From positions 12,325,501-12,389,500 of the forward strand of contig JAIVEN010000024.1 of NCBI GenBank assembly GCA_026686845.1: a DNA stretch of 64,000 nucleotides, read 5' to 3'. The translations under genes and the position numbers were made by a program. Below, one piece after another: positions 35,949 to 46,586 of this stretch; position 1 is the stretch's first letter; every line of letters begins with the position of its first letter. The notes beneath the pieces were generated by a model, which saw nothing but the letters and a program-made list of their open reading frames with translations, was not told where the DNA came from and did no database searches. This DNA comes from Adenanthera pavonina (lineage: Eukaryota; Streptophyta; Magnoliopsida; Fabales; Fabaceae).

Positions 35949-37988
35949 TTAAAGAGGCACAGGGACAAAAGGCATTTTTGGATTGAGCTTTGGTAAGGAC
36001 CCAGAAAATTCAGAACTTGTGTCTTCATCTTCATCATCAGAAATCTCAAGAAGTTTAGAAATTTCTTCCCTTGTAACTGCCAATTGTGCCATTCTTTCCT
36101 CCGAGAAACCATAATATGTAACATGTGAGGGAGCAGGAGGAGGAAACATTTCTTCAAGCCTTTGTTTCTGAGCTTGTAAGAGAGCATTGTGTGCAATGGC
36201 TTCCAAATCAACAAAAGGCACAATGCTCCTTTCTTCATTTAGGGCAGCCTGCATGAATGGAGAAGTGGAGATGGCTGCCACTAATCTTCCTACTTGCTCA
36301 TATTCTTGCTGGGACAGGATTGACTCTTGAGCATCTGCTGGAATGGGGTCATGAGAGCTTGAATCCCGAGGGCCTTCTTCTTCCATACCATAGTCCAAGG
36401 GAGGACCAGGACTTGGTGTGTTCAGTGTACCAGCAACCTCAGTATTATCTACAGCATCATCATGCTCAGAAGAGGCTAGTTCAAAGGGGCTTGGAGGCTC
36501 AGGAGTTGGAGACTTAGCAGGCTCAGAGAATCTTGGCTGAGGTGGAGCTGAAGTGGCAGGAATGGCATTCTGAATGTCTTCATATGCATTAGCAACCACT
36601 TTCATGTTCTTGGCCAACTGGTGGATCTGATCTTGTAGATGAGCAAACTTGGTATTTTGCTCATCCCTGATGCTTAGTATGAGTGTAGACAGACTGTCAT
36701 ACAACTCAATGATCTTGGTTGGCTTGGCACGAGAGGAGGGAGTAGATGGAATGTGAGCAGGCAGAGATGGAGATGGGACAGGCTGAGAAGGCTGAGGTAT
36801 AGGTCTTGCAGTAGCCTCAGAGGTACCTTCTTACTGTAGGGAGGCATCTTCAACAAAGAAGAGATCTTCAAATTTTCCTGCTCCCTTCCCAATCCATCTT
36901 CCTTCATTTCTCTCAATCCCCATTTTTTGTAGCTCCTCTTCCTTGAAAATCTCAGTGGGCTTCCCTTTTCCTTTTTCAAGGTGTTAAATTCTAGCATATT
37001 GTAGAATTCTGGAAATGATTGCTGCATAGGGGAGTGTAGAGTCTTTCCTCTGATCCCTCGCCTTGATCATGCATTGGAGAATGATATGTCCCATATTGAA
37101 GAGCTTCCCACACATGATTGCTGCCATCACATGTGCCTCTGCCCTTGTGATCAGATTGAAGCTACCTCCTTTGTTGAAGATAATCCTAGACACTATGTAG
37201 TGTAGGATCCTCACTTGAGCACTGAGGTCAGTGGGCTTCAGCAAATTTATGATTGGCCTATTCTCCTTTCTTTTGAACAAAGTGTTCAGGATTGTGTTCT
37301 CCTTGTAGTTCAGAAAGGGGCTACCTTCTTCATTAGCAGTCTCTACCTCATCCATATATCCAGAAGCAGTGATGTTAATCTTAAGGCCGTCTTGCCCTGG
37401 AATTTCCAAGACTTCATTAAAAGTTTCATCTGTGAGCCAAATGGTCCTTAATCTCAGATTGACCTCCCACTTTTTCTTCTTGCTGTTGTACTTCAGAGAG
37501 GCGTACCATGTCTTAACCACTTCATCATCATACCTCTCCAGTATCTCTAACAGATTCTTATATCTCAGCATCCATATTCCAGCATCAAAATTGTTAGAGA
37601 CTAAGAAATCTTCCATGTTTACACAATGAGGCTTGATTACCTTTTTACTTACAAATTTGGTAGAGTATTCCTCCTGAATCTGAGGAGTGCTCCATAATGG
37701 CATTGTTGTGAGATGATATTCTCCAGATTCAGTATTAGAGGAGGAAGTGGAAGCAACAGCAACAGCAGCAGGAACATGAACCGAAAGCTCTGCTTTCTTC
37801 GGTGAAGAAGGTCCAGCCTTCTTTAATTCAGCCTTTGGAGTTGTTTTCTATCGTTTGGAGGGAGTTGCCTTGCTTGATTCGGCTTTTTTCCTTGGTTTTT
37901 CACCCTCCTTTGAGGCATATTGGGATTTCACCATTCTCTTTGGTCGTGCCTCTCCTTTTCCAACTTCTGGATTCTTTACTCTTGCCAT
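35949..37988 (-). pseudogene. Extra ORF between pol and 3' LTR (env-like position)
   Basis: The ATG at 37988 starts MARVKNPEVGKGEARPKR, a basic N-terminus. A TAG at 37848-37850 interrupts, and the same frame continues to about 36984 with a conserved-looking globular region (FVSKKVIKPHCVNMEDF, EAHVMAAIMCGKLFNMGHI). After a frame change, 36704-35949 gives a helical stretch (LQDQIHQLAKNMKVV), a Pro/Ser/Asp-rich linker and a C-terminal helix (EERMAQLAVTREEISKLLEI). From memory the globular part resembles the 'putative plant transposon protein' family found in extra ORFs of plant LTR elements. Sireviruses often have an env-like gene here. I see no clear signal peptide or membrane segment, so an envelope role is not supported by sequence. 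Confidence 0.6.
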
Positions 37989-39975
37989 TTTCGTGGATGA
38001 ATGTTTCAGAATGAAGCTGAGAATGGGTTTACAGGAAGCGAAAAGGAGTTTAAACGGTGGAAAATGAAGATTTATGGTTAGAATTGAAGAGCATTGAAGA
38101 GATAATTTGAACAAACTCAGAGATAAGATGAGTAGGGTTGCATCTATTCAGAAGAAAACCGTTGGTTTTAACATGTGTGACCGTCTGATAGACAAATTTT
38201 GAGGGGTCAAAATTTGAACTTCGAGCAGTTACAAGTTAAACCATCCAGCAAAGCTTACTGACAGATGAATTTTCTTTTGAAAGTTCATCTGACAAAGGCT
38301 TGGTCTAAGCAGCACAAGATGAACAAACGAACTTTGTTTGAACAAAGTTCAAATTTCAAAGAACAGGCATCAAGCAATGATTAAAACAACAAACAACAGA
38401 TGAATTATACACATGAAAATTCGTCTTTCAGAGATTCAATATTGTGAGCATGTTTCAACAGACGAATTTTGAATCAAAAATTCAAATTTCTATACTTTGT
38501 AAAGGTTCTCCAACATGTGTATGTTAAGAAATAGTTATCATGATGAACAAAGATAACATTGAAATTTTTATTTTTGAAAATTCAAACTTTCAAGAACCAA
38601 CAAACGAATTTCGAGGGACCACCAAGAACAGTTACAATGTATACCAAGCTGAAGTTCGTCTGTTGGGCATCTAAATTCAAATGTTGACCATGCTCACTCG
38701 TTCAAAAACACAATTTATCAAGGATATTCGTCTAACACACAACTAAAATGCGAATTTCAACTTTAAAAACTTACAGAATGGATCCAGAACTCAGATTTCT
38801 TGCTGTTTCTTTCACCTTTTGACTATTCCATTCTGATTTGCTCCATTTTTCAGATCTATTGTCATTTAAACTCATGAGGAGCACAGTTCAATGGGATTTA
38901 CCATACCCAATTCTCTCCTGATTTTTCTCTTCAAATTTTCACCTCCTTTGAGGCATATTAGGATTTCACCGATCTCTTTGGTCGTGCCTCTCCCTTTGCA
39001 ACTTCTGGATTCTTTACTCTTGCCATTTTCGTGGATAAATGTTTCAGAATAAAGCTGAGAATAAGTTTATAGGATGCAAAAAGGAGTTTAAATGATGGGA
39101 AAAGAAGATTTACGGTCAAAATTGAAGAGCATTGAAGAGAGAATTGAACAAACTCAGAGAAGAGGTGAATAGGGTTGCGTCTGTTTAGAGGATAACTGTT
39201 AGTTTTAACGTGTGTAATCGCAGGATAGACAAATTTTGAGGGGTCAAAATTCAAACTTCGAGTAGTTAAAAGTTAAATCATTCAGCAAAGCTTACTGATA
39301 GATGAATTTTCTTCTGAAAGTTCGTCTGACAGAGGCTTGGTCCAAGCAGCACAAGATGAACAAACGAACTTTGTTTCAACAAAGTTCAAATTTTGAAGAA
39401 CAGGCATTAAGCAATAATCGATACAACAAACAACAAATGAAATATGTTTATGGAAATTTGTCTTTCAGAGATTCAACATTGTGAGCATGTTTCAACAGAT
39501 AAATTTTTGAATCAGAAATTCAAATTTCTACACTTTGTAAAGGTTTTCCAACATGCGTATGTTAAGAAATAGACATTTGTATAATCATCATGTTGGACAA
39601 AGATAATATTGAAACTTTTATTTTTGAAAATTCGAACTTTCAAAGATCAATAGACGAATTTCGAGGGACCACTGAGAACTGTTACAATGTAAACCAAGCT
39701 GAAGTTCGTCTGATGGGCATCTAAATTCGAATGTTGAGCATGCTGACTTGTTCAAAAACTCAATTTTTCAAGGAAATTCGTCTAACACAAAACTAAAATG
39801 CGAATTTCAACTTTAAAAACTTACAGAATAGATCCAGAACTCAGATTTCCTGCTGTCTCTTTCACCTTTTGACTGTTCCATTCTGATTTGCTCTATTTTT
39901 TAGATCTATTGTCATTTAACTCATGAGGAGCACAGTTCATTAGAATTTACCATACCCAATTCTCTCCTGATTTTA
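37900..39975 (-). repeat. Tandem duplication inside the Sirevirus-like element, unit about 1.04 kb
   Basis: Copy one runs about 37900-38938 and copy two about 38943-39975. Both contain the N-terminus of the extra ORF (MARVKNPEV at 37988 and about 39026), a motif-rich spacer with GTTCGTCTG-type repeats, and the 3' end of pol. The copies differ by scattered substitutions. The second copy of the extra ORF start is cut off after about 20 codons. No second copy of the rest is present. Confidence 0.88.
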
Positions 39976-41388
39976 CAATACCTATCTTCTGAAAGAGGCT
40001 TTGTTAAGATGTCAGCAACTTGATCTTCTGTATGGATGTATTCTAATCTGATCTCTCCTTTCAGAACATGATCTCTTATGAAGTGGTGCCTAACTTTAAT
40101 ATGCTTCGTCCTTGAATGCATGACTGGATTCTTTGTGATGTTAATGGCACTTTGGTTGTCACACATTATAGGTATTTCTTTCATCTCTTATCAAGATCTT
40201 CAAGCTGCTGTTTTATCCAAATGACTTGGGTATAACAGCTTCCAGCTGCAACATATTCAGCTTCTACCGTGGATAAGGCCACACTGTTTTGCTTCATGCT
40301 AAACCATGAAACCAAGGATCCTCCAAGAAACTGACATGTTCCACTTGTGCTTTTTCTGTCAGTTTTGGATCCTGCAAAGTCAGCATCAGTGTATCCTTTC
40401 AAATCTTCTCCATTGCCTTTAGGATACCAAAGACCCATCTGTGATGTTCCAATAAAATATCTGAAGATACGCTTCATAGCAGTTGCATGGGTTTCCTTGG
40501 GACATGACTGGAACCTTGCACACATACAGACACTAAACATGATGTCAGGTCTGCTGGCAGTTTGATACAGTAGAGATCCAATCATTCTTCTATACTGGAT
40601 TATGTCAAACATTTTCCCTTTTTCATCCATATCCAGTTTGGTTGTTGTAGCCATAGGTGTTTCCATTGGCTTAACAGTCTCCATCCCAAACTTTTTCAGC
40701 AATTCCTTCAGATACTTGGATTGGTTAAGGAAGATACCATCATCACACTGCCTGATTTGCAATCCAAGGAAGAAGTTGAGTTCACCCATCATGGACATTT
40801 CGAATTCTCCCTGCATTAACTTAAAAAATTCTTGCAAAGAGATTCATTAGTAGCACCAAATATAATGTCATCAACATAGATTTGAACAATAAGTAAATCT
40901 TTATTCTCTTTCTTAGTGAATAAAGTTGTAACTACTTTTCCTCTGTTGAACCCCTTTTCAGTTAGAAAATTACTCAATCTTTCATACCATGCTCTAGGGG
41001 CCTGTTTTAAACCGTAAAGGGCTTTCTTCAGTTTATAAACATGGTTTGATTTTATAGAGTCCTCAAAGCCTGGAGGTTGGTCTATATAAACTTCTTCCAT
41101 GATATATCCATTAAGAAAAGCACTCTTCACATCCATTTGATATAACATAATATTTTTCATGCATGCATATGCTAACAGAATTCTAATTGCCTCTAATCTA
41201 GCCACTAGAGCAAAGGTTTCTTCAAAATCAATTTCTTCTTCTTGATTATACCCTTTGGCAACCAGTCTAGTTTTATTTCTGATTATTAATCCAGATTCAT
41301 CAAACTTATTTCTAAAAACCCATTTAGTGCTAATGACAGGATGATTTTTGGGTTTGGGCACTAAATCCCAAAACTTGATTTTTTTCAA
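39921..41388 (-). pseudogene. Sirevirus-like reverse transcriptase and RNase H
   Basis: Reverse transcriptase motifs are STKWVFRNKFDESG, MDVKSAFLNGYIMEEVYIDQ, LYGLKQAPRAWYERL and the catalytic YVDDIIFG near 40870. A frameshift near 40816-40837 separates them from MGELNFFLGLQI and GSLLYQTASRPDI. RNase H has YTDADFAGSKTDRKSTSG near 40380 and STVEAEYVAAG near 40255, with a stop near 40181, then MCDNQSAINITKNP and the C-terminal HTEDQVADILTKPL. The end of pol (39921-39990) is repeated near 38880-38935 by an internal duplication. Confidence 0.9.
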
Positions 41389-41503
41389 ACTGATTTAACT
41401 CATCTTGCATATCCAAAATCCAGTATTCATTAGTTAAGGCTTCTTCAGTACATTTAGGTTCAATTTGAGAAATAAAAGCACAGTTTATCATTTGATCCTT
41501 TAA

Positions 41504-42715
41504 CTATTTTCTAGTTTTAACTTTCTCTTGAACATCCCCTATCACTTGATCAACAGGATGATTCCTTTGATATCTCCAAGCTCTAGGGAGTTCTTGAGAC
41601 ATGTCTTCATTATATTCATTCTCAAGGTCTTTCTCTTGAATATCTTCTTCTATGTTAATCGATTCAGAAATTTTTGGAGGTTTAATTTTTCCTTCATCAG
41701 AAATATCTAAATTTTTAAAGTTTGAAATAAGATCATCCTTATCAGTGACATGTTTGGAAACAATTTCATTTTCAATGAATACTACATGCACAGATTCTTC
41801 TACTAATTTAGACCTTTTATTAAAGACTCTATATGCCTTACTTCTACTAAAATAGCCCAGAAATATACCTTCATCAGATTTGGTATCAAACTTACCCAAA
41901 TTCTCCTTTCCATTGTTATGGATGAAACACTTGCAACCGAACACATGTAGATGTGAGAGATTTGGCTTTCTTTCTTTGTACAGCTCATAAGGAGTCTTCC
42001 CAAGGATTGGTCTGATGTAGGCTCTATTTATGATGTAGCTTGCTGTGTTTACTGCATCAGCCCAGAATACTTGAGAGAGTTCCTTTTCATTCAGTATGGC
42101 TCTGGCCATCTCTCCAATTGTTCTGTTCTTCCTTTCTACTACTCCATTTTGTTGAGGAGTTCTTGGAGCTGAGAAGTTGTGATCAATTCCATGCTCATCA
42201 CAGTACTCTAAGAAGTATGAATTCTCAAACTCTCCTCCATGATCTGACCTGATAGACACAATAGAAATACCTTTCTCATTTTACACTTTCTTAGCTAAGG
42301 TTACAAATGCATCAAATGTATCACTCTTAGAGGACAGAAATAGTGTCCAGGTAAATCTAGAGTAATCATCCACAATTACGAGCACATACAGATTTCCACC
42401 AATACTTTTTACCTTAGATGGACCAATCAGATCCATATGCAGGAGTTCTAGAGGTCTGGTTGTGGTGACTACGTTTTTAGATTTAAGAGAAGATTTAGTT
42501 TATTTTTCTCTTAGGCAAGCATCACATTCTTTGTCTTTTTCAAAAGTGATTTTTGGTAGGCTAGTGACTAACTCATTTTTAACCAGTTTTGATAGTTGAT
42601 TCATATTAACATGAGCTAACCTTCTATGCCACAACCAACTATCATTATCCTGGCTAATCAAGCAGATAGAATCTAAGGGAGGAAGTTCATCAAGATCAAT
42701 AGTATAGCAGTTACC
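41504..42715 (-). pseudogene. Sirevirus-like integrase
   Basis: The zinc-binding pre-integrase part (LWHRRLAHVN and CDACLREK) is near 42530-42630. The core has the first Asp in HMDLIGPSKVK near 42430, the second Asp in IRSDHGGEFENSYF near 42245, and the Glu in TPQQNGVVERKNRT near 42140, so all three catalytic residues are visible. Stops after REK and before NEKGI break the frame. The C-terminal half (VFGCKCFIHNNGKENLGKFD) is open to about 41504. It would insert element cDNA into the genome. Confidence 0.88.
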
Positions 42716-42721
42716 ATCCCT

Positions 42722-43030
42722 TTAAGCTTTGAGGATTACTTTGTGATCACTTTTTCTGATGACCAGGCAGAACTTCGAGTTAAACAGTACCCAGTTTCCT
42801 TTGTCATATGTCTTACTCACACTTAGCAGATTGTGGTTGAGGCTAATTACAAACAACACCTCTTCAATGGATGTTTCAGGATTCTTCCCCACAATGCCAA
42901 TGGCAACTATTTTGCCATATTGATCACCTCCAAAGGTCACCTTTCCTCCTTTCTTGTCTCTAAGGATGATGAACTTCTCCTTATCACCAATCATATGGCT
43001 TGAGCAGGCACTGTCCATATATCATTTGTT
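42722..43030 (-). pseudogene. Sirevirus-like aspartic protease region
   Basis: The start of the region reads YMDSACSSHMIGDKEKF. The catalytic D-S/T-G triad is D-S-A here, and a TGA replaces the codon two before it where Trp is usual. The remainder (VTFGGDQYGKIVAIG, NHNLLSVSKTYDKG) is typical of Copia protease and its link to the pre-integrase domain. The Gly to Ala change alone would be expected to weaken or kill the enzyme. Confidence 0.75.
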
Positions 43031-43187
43031 GCTCCTTTTAGCTCTAAGACAAACCTGCAAAACAAGGTTCATATTTTCTTTTTAGGTATCCAAATTTGCT
43101 TGAGTCCTTTTCTGTCAGTAGTCTTTTCTCTAGATATAGATATACTTTTGGGAACCCACTTAACCTTTCTGTCAAGTCCATTTTTCT

Positions 43188-44855
43188 TTAAAGTACATGA
43201 ACTGAAAATATGTCCCTTCTTGTTACAGAAGTGACAGGTGGTGAAGGGACTACTGGATTGAGATGCAGGAAGAAAGCAATAGAGATAATATTTTTATTTT
43301 GCATGTCTTGGTTGATCATAGGATTTAATGTGCTGTGAAGTATGTTCTTTCTGTCTATTGCCACTAGCATGCATAAAATGTCTCGTATATATATTCTGAT
43401 TCTTTTTCTTAATCTTTTCTTTGACTGCACAAAGATCATAGCCAAGTCCAGCCTTTCCCTATGATATTCTTTGACTTCCCATTAAAGCAAATAACATATC
43501 TTTACCTTTAGTAAGCCTAGACATGCTTTTCACTAGATATTCATTGGTTTAATTTAGTTCAATGCATGATTTACAGCAAGCAGATTCAGCAATAGGTAGA
43601 GAAGCAATTTCATAGATGTTGCATTATGATTCTAGTTTGTTAATCTTTTTCTTAGCTTGCTTCAATTCTTTAGCAACCTTAACAAACTCATCATGCAGCT
43701 CATGAAATGCATCCAGTAATTCAGAATAGGAAGGTTCAGATTCATATACCTTATCTTCTTGATCACTGTTGCATGGGATTTCAGCTTCTTCAGAGGCAAG
43801 TGCCATCAGACAGATGTTGGTAATTTCATCTTCTTCATCTAAGCTGTTGCCCCATATTGATGAGATGTAAGCTCTTTTCTTCTTGCCTTTGTTTGTAGCT
43901 TTCTTTTCTTTCTCTTGCTTCTTGAGGAATTGTGGACAATCCCATTTGATATGTCCTTACTTTTTGTACTCATAGCAAGTGACAGGTTCTTTTACTTCTC
44001 TCTTGCTATCTCCAGCTGCTCCATTTTTTAAGATTTTCTTGTTCCTCTTCTTACTGTAATATCTTCCAAATTTTCTGACCATCATAGCCAGAGTTTCATC
44101 ATCTAGCTCATATCCATCGTCAGATTCTTCTTCTTTTTCCTCAGCAGCTTTCAAAGCAAGACCTTTCTTCTTTCTATCTTGTCCTGCCTCCTTCAAAGCC
44201 TTCTTTTTTCCTTCATACTCCTCGAGGCTACCAAAAAGAGCAGTGACAGAGGCCATTGATTCTCCTCTGGCTTCCTCTATTGCTGTTACTTTGGGTTGCC
44301 ATTCCAGAGGGAGAGCTCTGAGGATCTTTCTGACCTTTTCTGTTTGAGTGTACTCCTTTCCCAGACTCTTTAGTTGATTCACAATGAGGGTGAATCTCTT
44401 TTGTAGCTCTTTTACACTCTCTTCTTCAGCCATTCGAAAGCTTTCATATTCACCTATGCATGTATTTAGTTTGTTTTCCTAACTCCAGTTGTTCCTTCAT
44501 GAGCAATTTGTATGGTGTCCCACATTTCCTTGACAGTGGAGCATTGTGAGACCCTGTAGAATTCGTCTTGATTCAAAACACTGACCAAGCAGTGTTTTAC
44601 CTTGAAGTTTAGCAAGACTCTTCTTCTATCTTCCTCATTCCATTCAGCTTCTGGCTTTTCTATGTAGTTTCCATCATTCTGCAATACCATTGGAACAAAA
44701 TCTCCTTTTTGGATGACGGACCAGATGTCCAGGTCAATGGATTGGAGATAAATTTGCATCCTTATCTTCCAGTAACCATAGTGTTCTCGACTGAAGCCAG
44801 GTGGTCTATTTGTGTTATTTTCCTCTAGTAGTATACTTTCTCCAAAGCCAGCCAT
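43188..44855 (-). pseudogene. Sirevirus-like gag, decayed, with two zinc-knuckle sites
   Basis: The ATG at 44855 starts MAGFGESI, then the Copia gag core (PPGFSREHYGYWKIRMQIYL, STVKEMWDTIQIAHEG) to a TAA at 44466-44468, beyond which the frame shifts. The core continues at 44433-43957 (RFTLIVNQLKSLGKEY). The first zinc knuckle is broken: CYEYKK, a stop, then GHIKWDC, with the second Cys changed to Tyr (43945-43980). A coiled-coil-like Lys/Glu-rich stretch follows (43624-43806). A second knuckle, CHFCNKKGHIFSSC, is intact at about 43200-43241. Gag forms the particle that packages element RNA. Confidence 0.85.
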
Positions 44856-44896
44856 TGTAATTCTCGGACTGTAAAATCCTTTGATTGGGAATTCGG

Positions 44897-44908
44897 GCTC
44901 TGATACCA
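44897..44908 (-). other. Primer binding site of the Sirevirus-like element
   Basis: On the minus strand, two bases after the LTR end CCAACA, comes TGGTATCAGAGC, complementary to the 3' end of plant initiator tRNA-Met. Confidence 0.9.
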
Positions 44909-44910
44909 TT

Positions 44911-46586
44911 TGTTGGTTAAGCTGGCTTCCCAAGAGGGGGGTGAATTGGGAAGATTAAAGATTTTTCTGCAAAACGTCAAGAAATTGAAGAAAGCAAAGT
45001 ATGATGGTAAAACAGAGTATAAATGAATAAACAATAAAAGTAGCAGTAGGGAAGAGAAGACTCAGATATTTATCTTGGTTCGGTCTCTCAACTTGAACTA
45101 CGTCCAGTCCCCAAGTTACCACTTAAGATTTTCCATTAATCTGCAAGCATTCAGTGGGCTTCTTGTAAATGCCTCAGTACAATGTTGATGCTCTGTTTCT
45201 AGAGCTCACACTTTCACTCTTTGCACTCTCACTTAGTACTTCCTCAATCCCTTGTGATATCCCCTCATAAGAAAATCTTTCTTCCAGATGAAGATAAGAT
45301 TGTGTACAGCTAAAAAACTCTCTCAATCAGAGTGAATATGAAAGTTGGAGTACAAATATTGAAGTTTGAGAGTAAGAGACTTTGAGTAGATGATTTGGTA
45401 GAGTTTTAGTATATACAAAGTTAAAATATTTTTTTTTTCACAACTTCAAATGATATTATATTTATAGATTTAGGTCTCAATTATACGTTAGAGACAAAAT
45501 CTATCCATTGGAGAAGTTATCCAACGGTTACTCTAAAAAACTATCCGTTAACCAACCGTATTTAATGCTTCTGACATTCTGAAATTCGAATTTCTATTGG
45601 TCAATAGACGAATTTCACAGAAACCGAAGGCTAAAGACTTCATCGTTGAATATCCAAAGTTCGTCTGTTGTGAATCAAAATTCAAATTTTCATCTTTAGA
45701 AAATAATTGTATATTGGAACATACGAATTTCCATGTTTAAAGTTGTTCTGTCAAGTGTGAACAGTAAATTCAATTTGCTACAGTGCCTTCGAAATTCAAA
45801 TTTTGGAACCCCAAAATTCGTCTATCAGAAGCTGGTTCAATGAGGCACTATAGTTCATGAATTGAAAATTCGAATTTTGAAAGGGCAAAGTTCGTCTGTC
45901 AGAGAGACCTCTTTTCAGACTTACTTTAAAATTTGAATTTATGAATATTGTCATTCGTATGTCAACATATCAACACAACAGACTCACAAGCTTTGTTTTT
46001 GAAATTCGAATTTTCATGTTCAAAGTTCGTCTGTCAGTGGGCAAATTTAAAGCTCTTTCTAAACTTGTTTTCAGATGAACTTTGACATATTTTCAGACGA
46101 ATTTTTCAATTTTCATAAGTTGCATTTTGTATGAAATTCGAATTTTCAACACCAAAGTTCGTCTGTCAGAGATGGGTTCTTTTCAGACTCTTTTCAGACA
46201 TAGGTCAAAGTTCAAATTTTCGGAATGCAAAATTCGTCTGTTAGAGAAGCCTCTCTTCAGACTTGTTCATTTTCAATACGAAATTCAAATTTTCAGAGGC
46301 AAAGTTCGAATTATCAAAACAGCAGATCAGTGTAAACCTTTCAAACTTCGTCTGTTGGAAGGTGTTTTTCAAATATTCCATGAATTAACATAGAATCAAG
46401 GTTTTAAAATATCTTTTCATCAAATCAAAGTCTTTTACTCAAATTAAAATATAACTAAACATTCTACATCTATTCTTGCACTGATTTCTTCAAATTTCTT
46501 CACTTGAAACTTTTTGTGCACCTTTGATATCTTTACTCCAAGCTCTTGAAGGTTGGTTTGGAATAATCAAAACACTTGATTCAACA
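44911..46586 (-). repeat. 5' LTR of the Sirevirus-like element
   Basis: This 1676-bp LTR matches 33831-35495 throughout and carries the same 42-base motif array at about 45590-46350. As the 5' LTR it would hold the promoter, with U3 towards 46586. I could not place the transcription start. Confidence 0.93.

Larger units (their letters stand above)
33831..46586 (-). mobile_element. Sirevirus-like Copia retrotransposon, 12.76 kb, inserted in the LINE
   Basis: Two LTRs (33831-35495, 44911-46586) begin TGTTG and end CAACA. The 5-bp duplication GTAGT lies at 33826-33830 and 46587-46591. The order on the minus strand is 5' LTR, primer binding site, gag, protease, integrase, reverse transcriptase and RNase H, extra ORF, polypurine tract, 3' LTR; integrase before reverse transcriptase is the Copia order. 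The large size, second zinc knuckle and extra 3' ORF suggest the Sirevirus/Maximus lineage. In the first 270 bases the LTRs differ at 18 sites by my count (about 6.7%), so the insertion is not recent. Confidence 0.93.
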
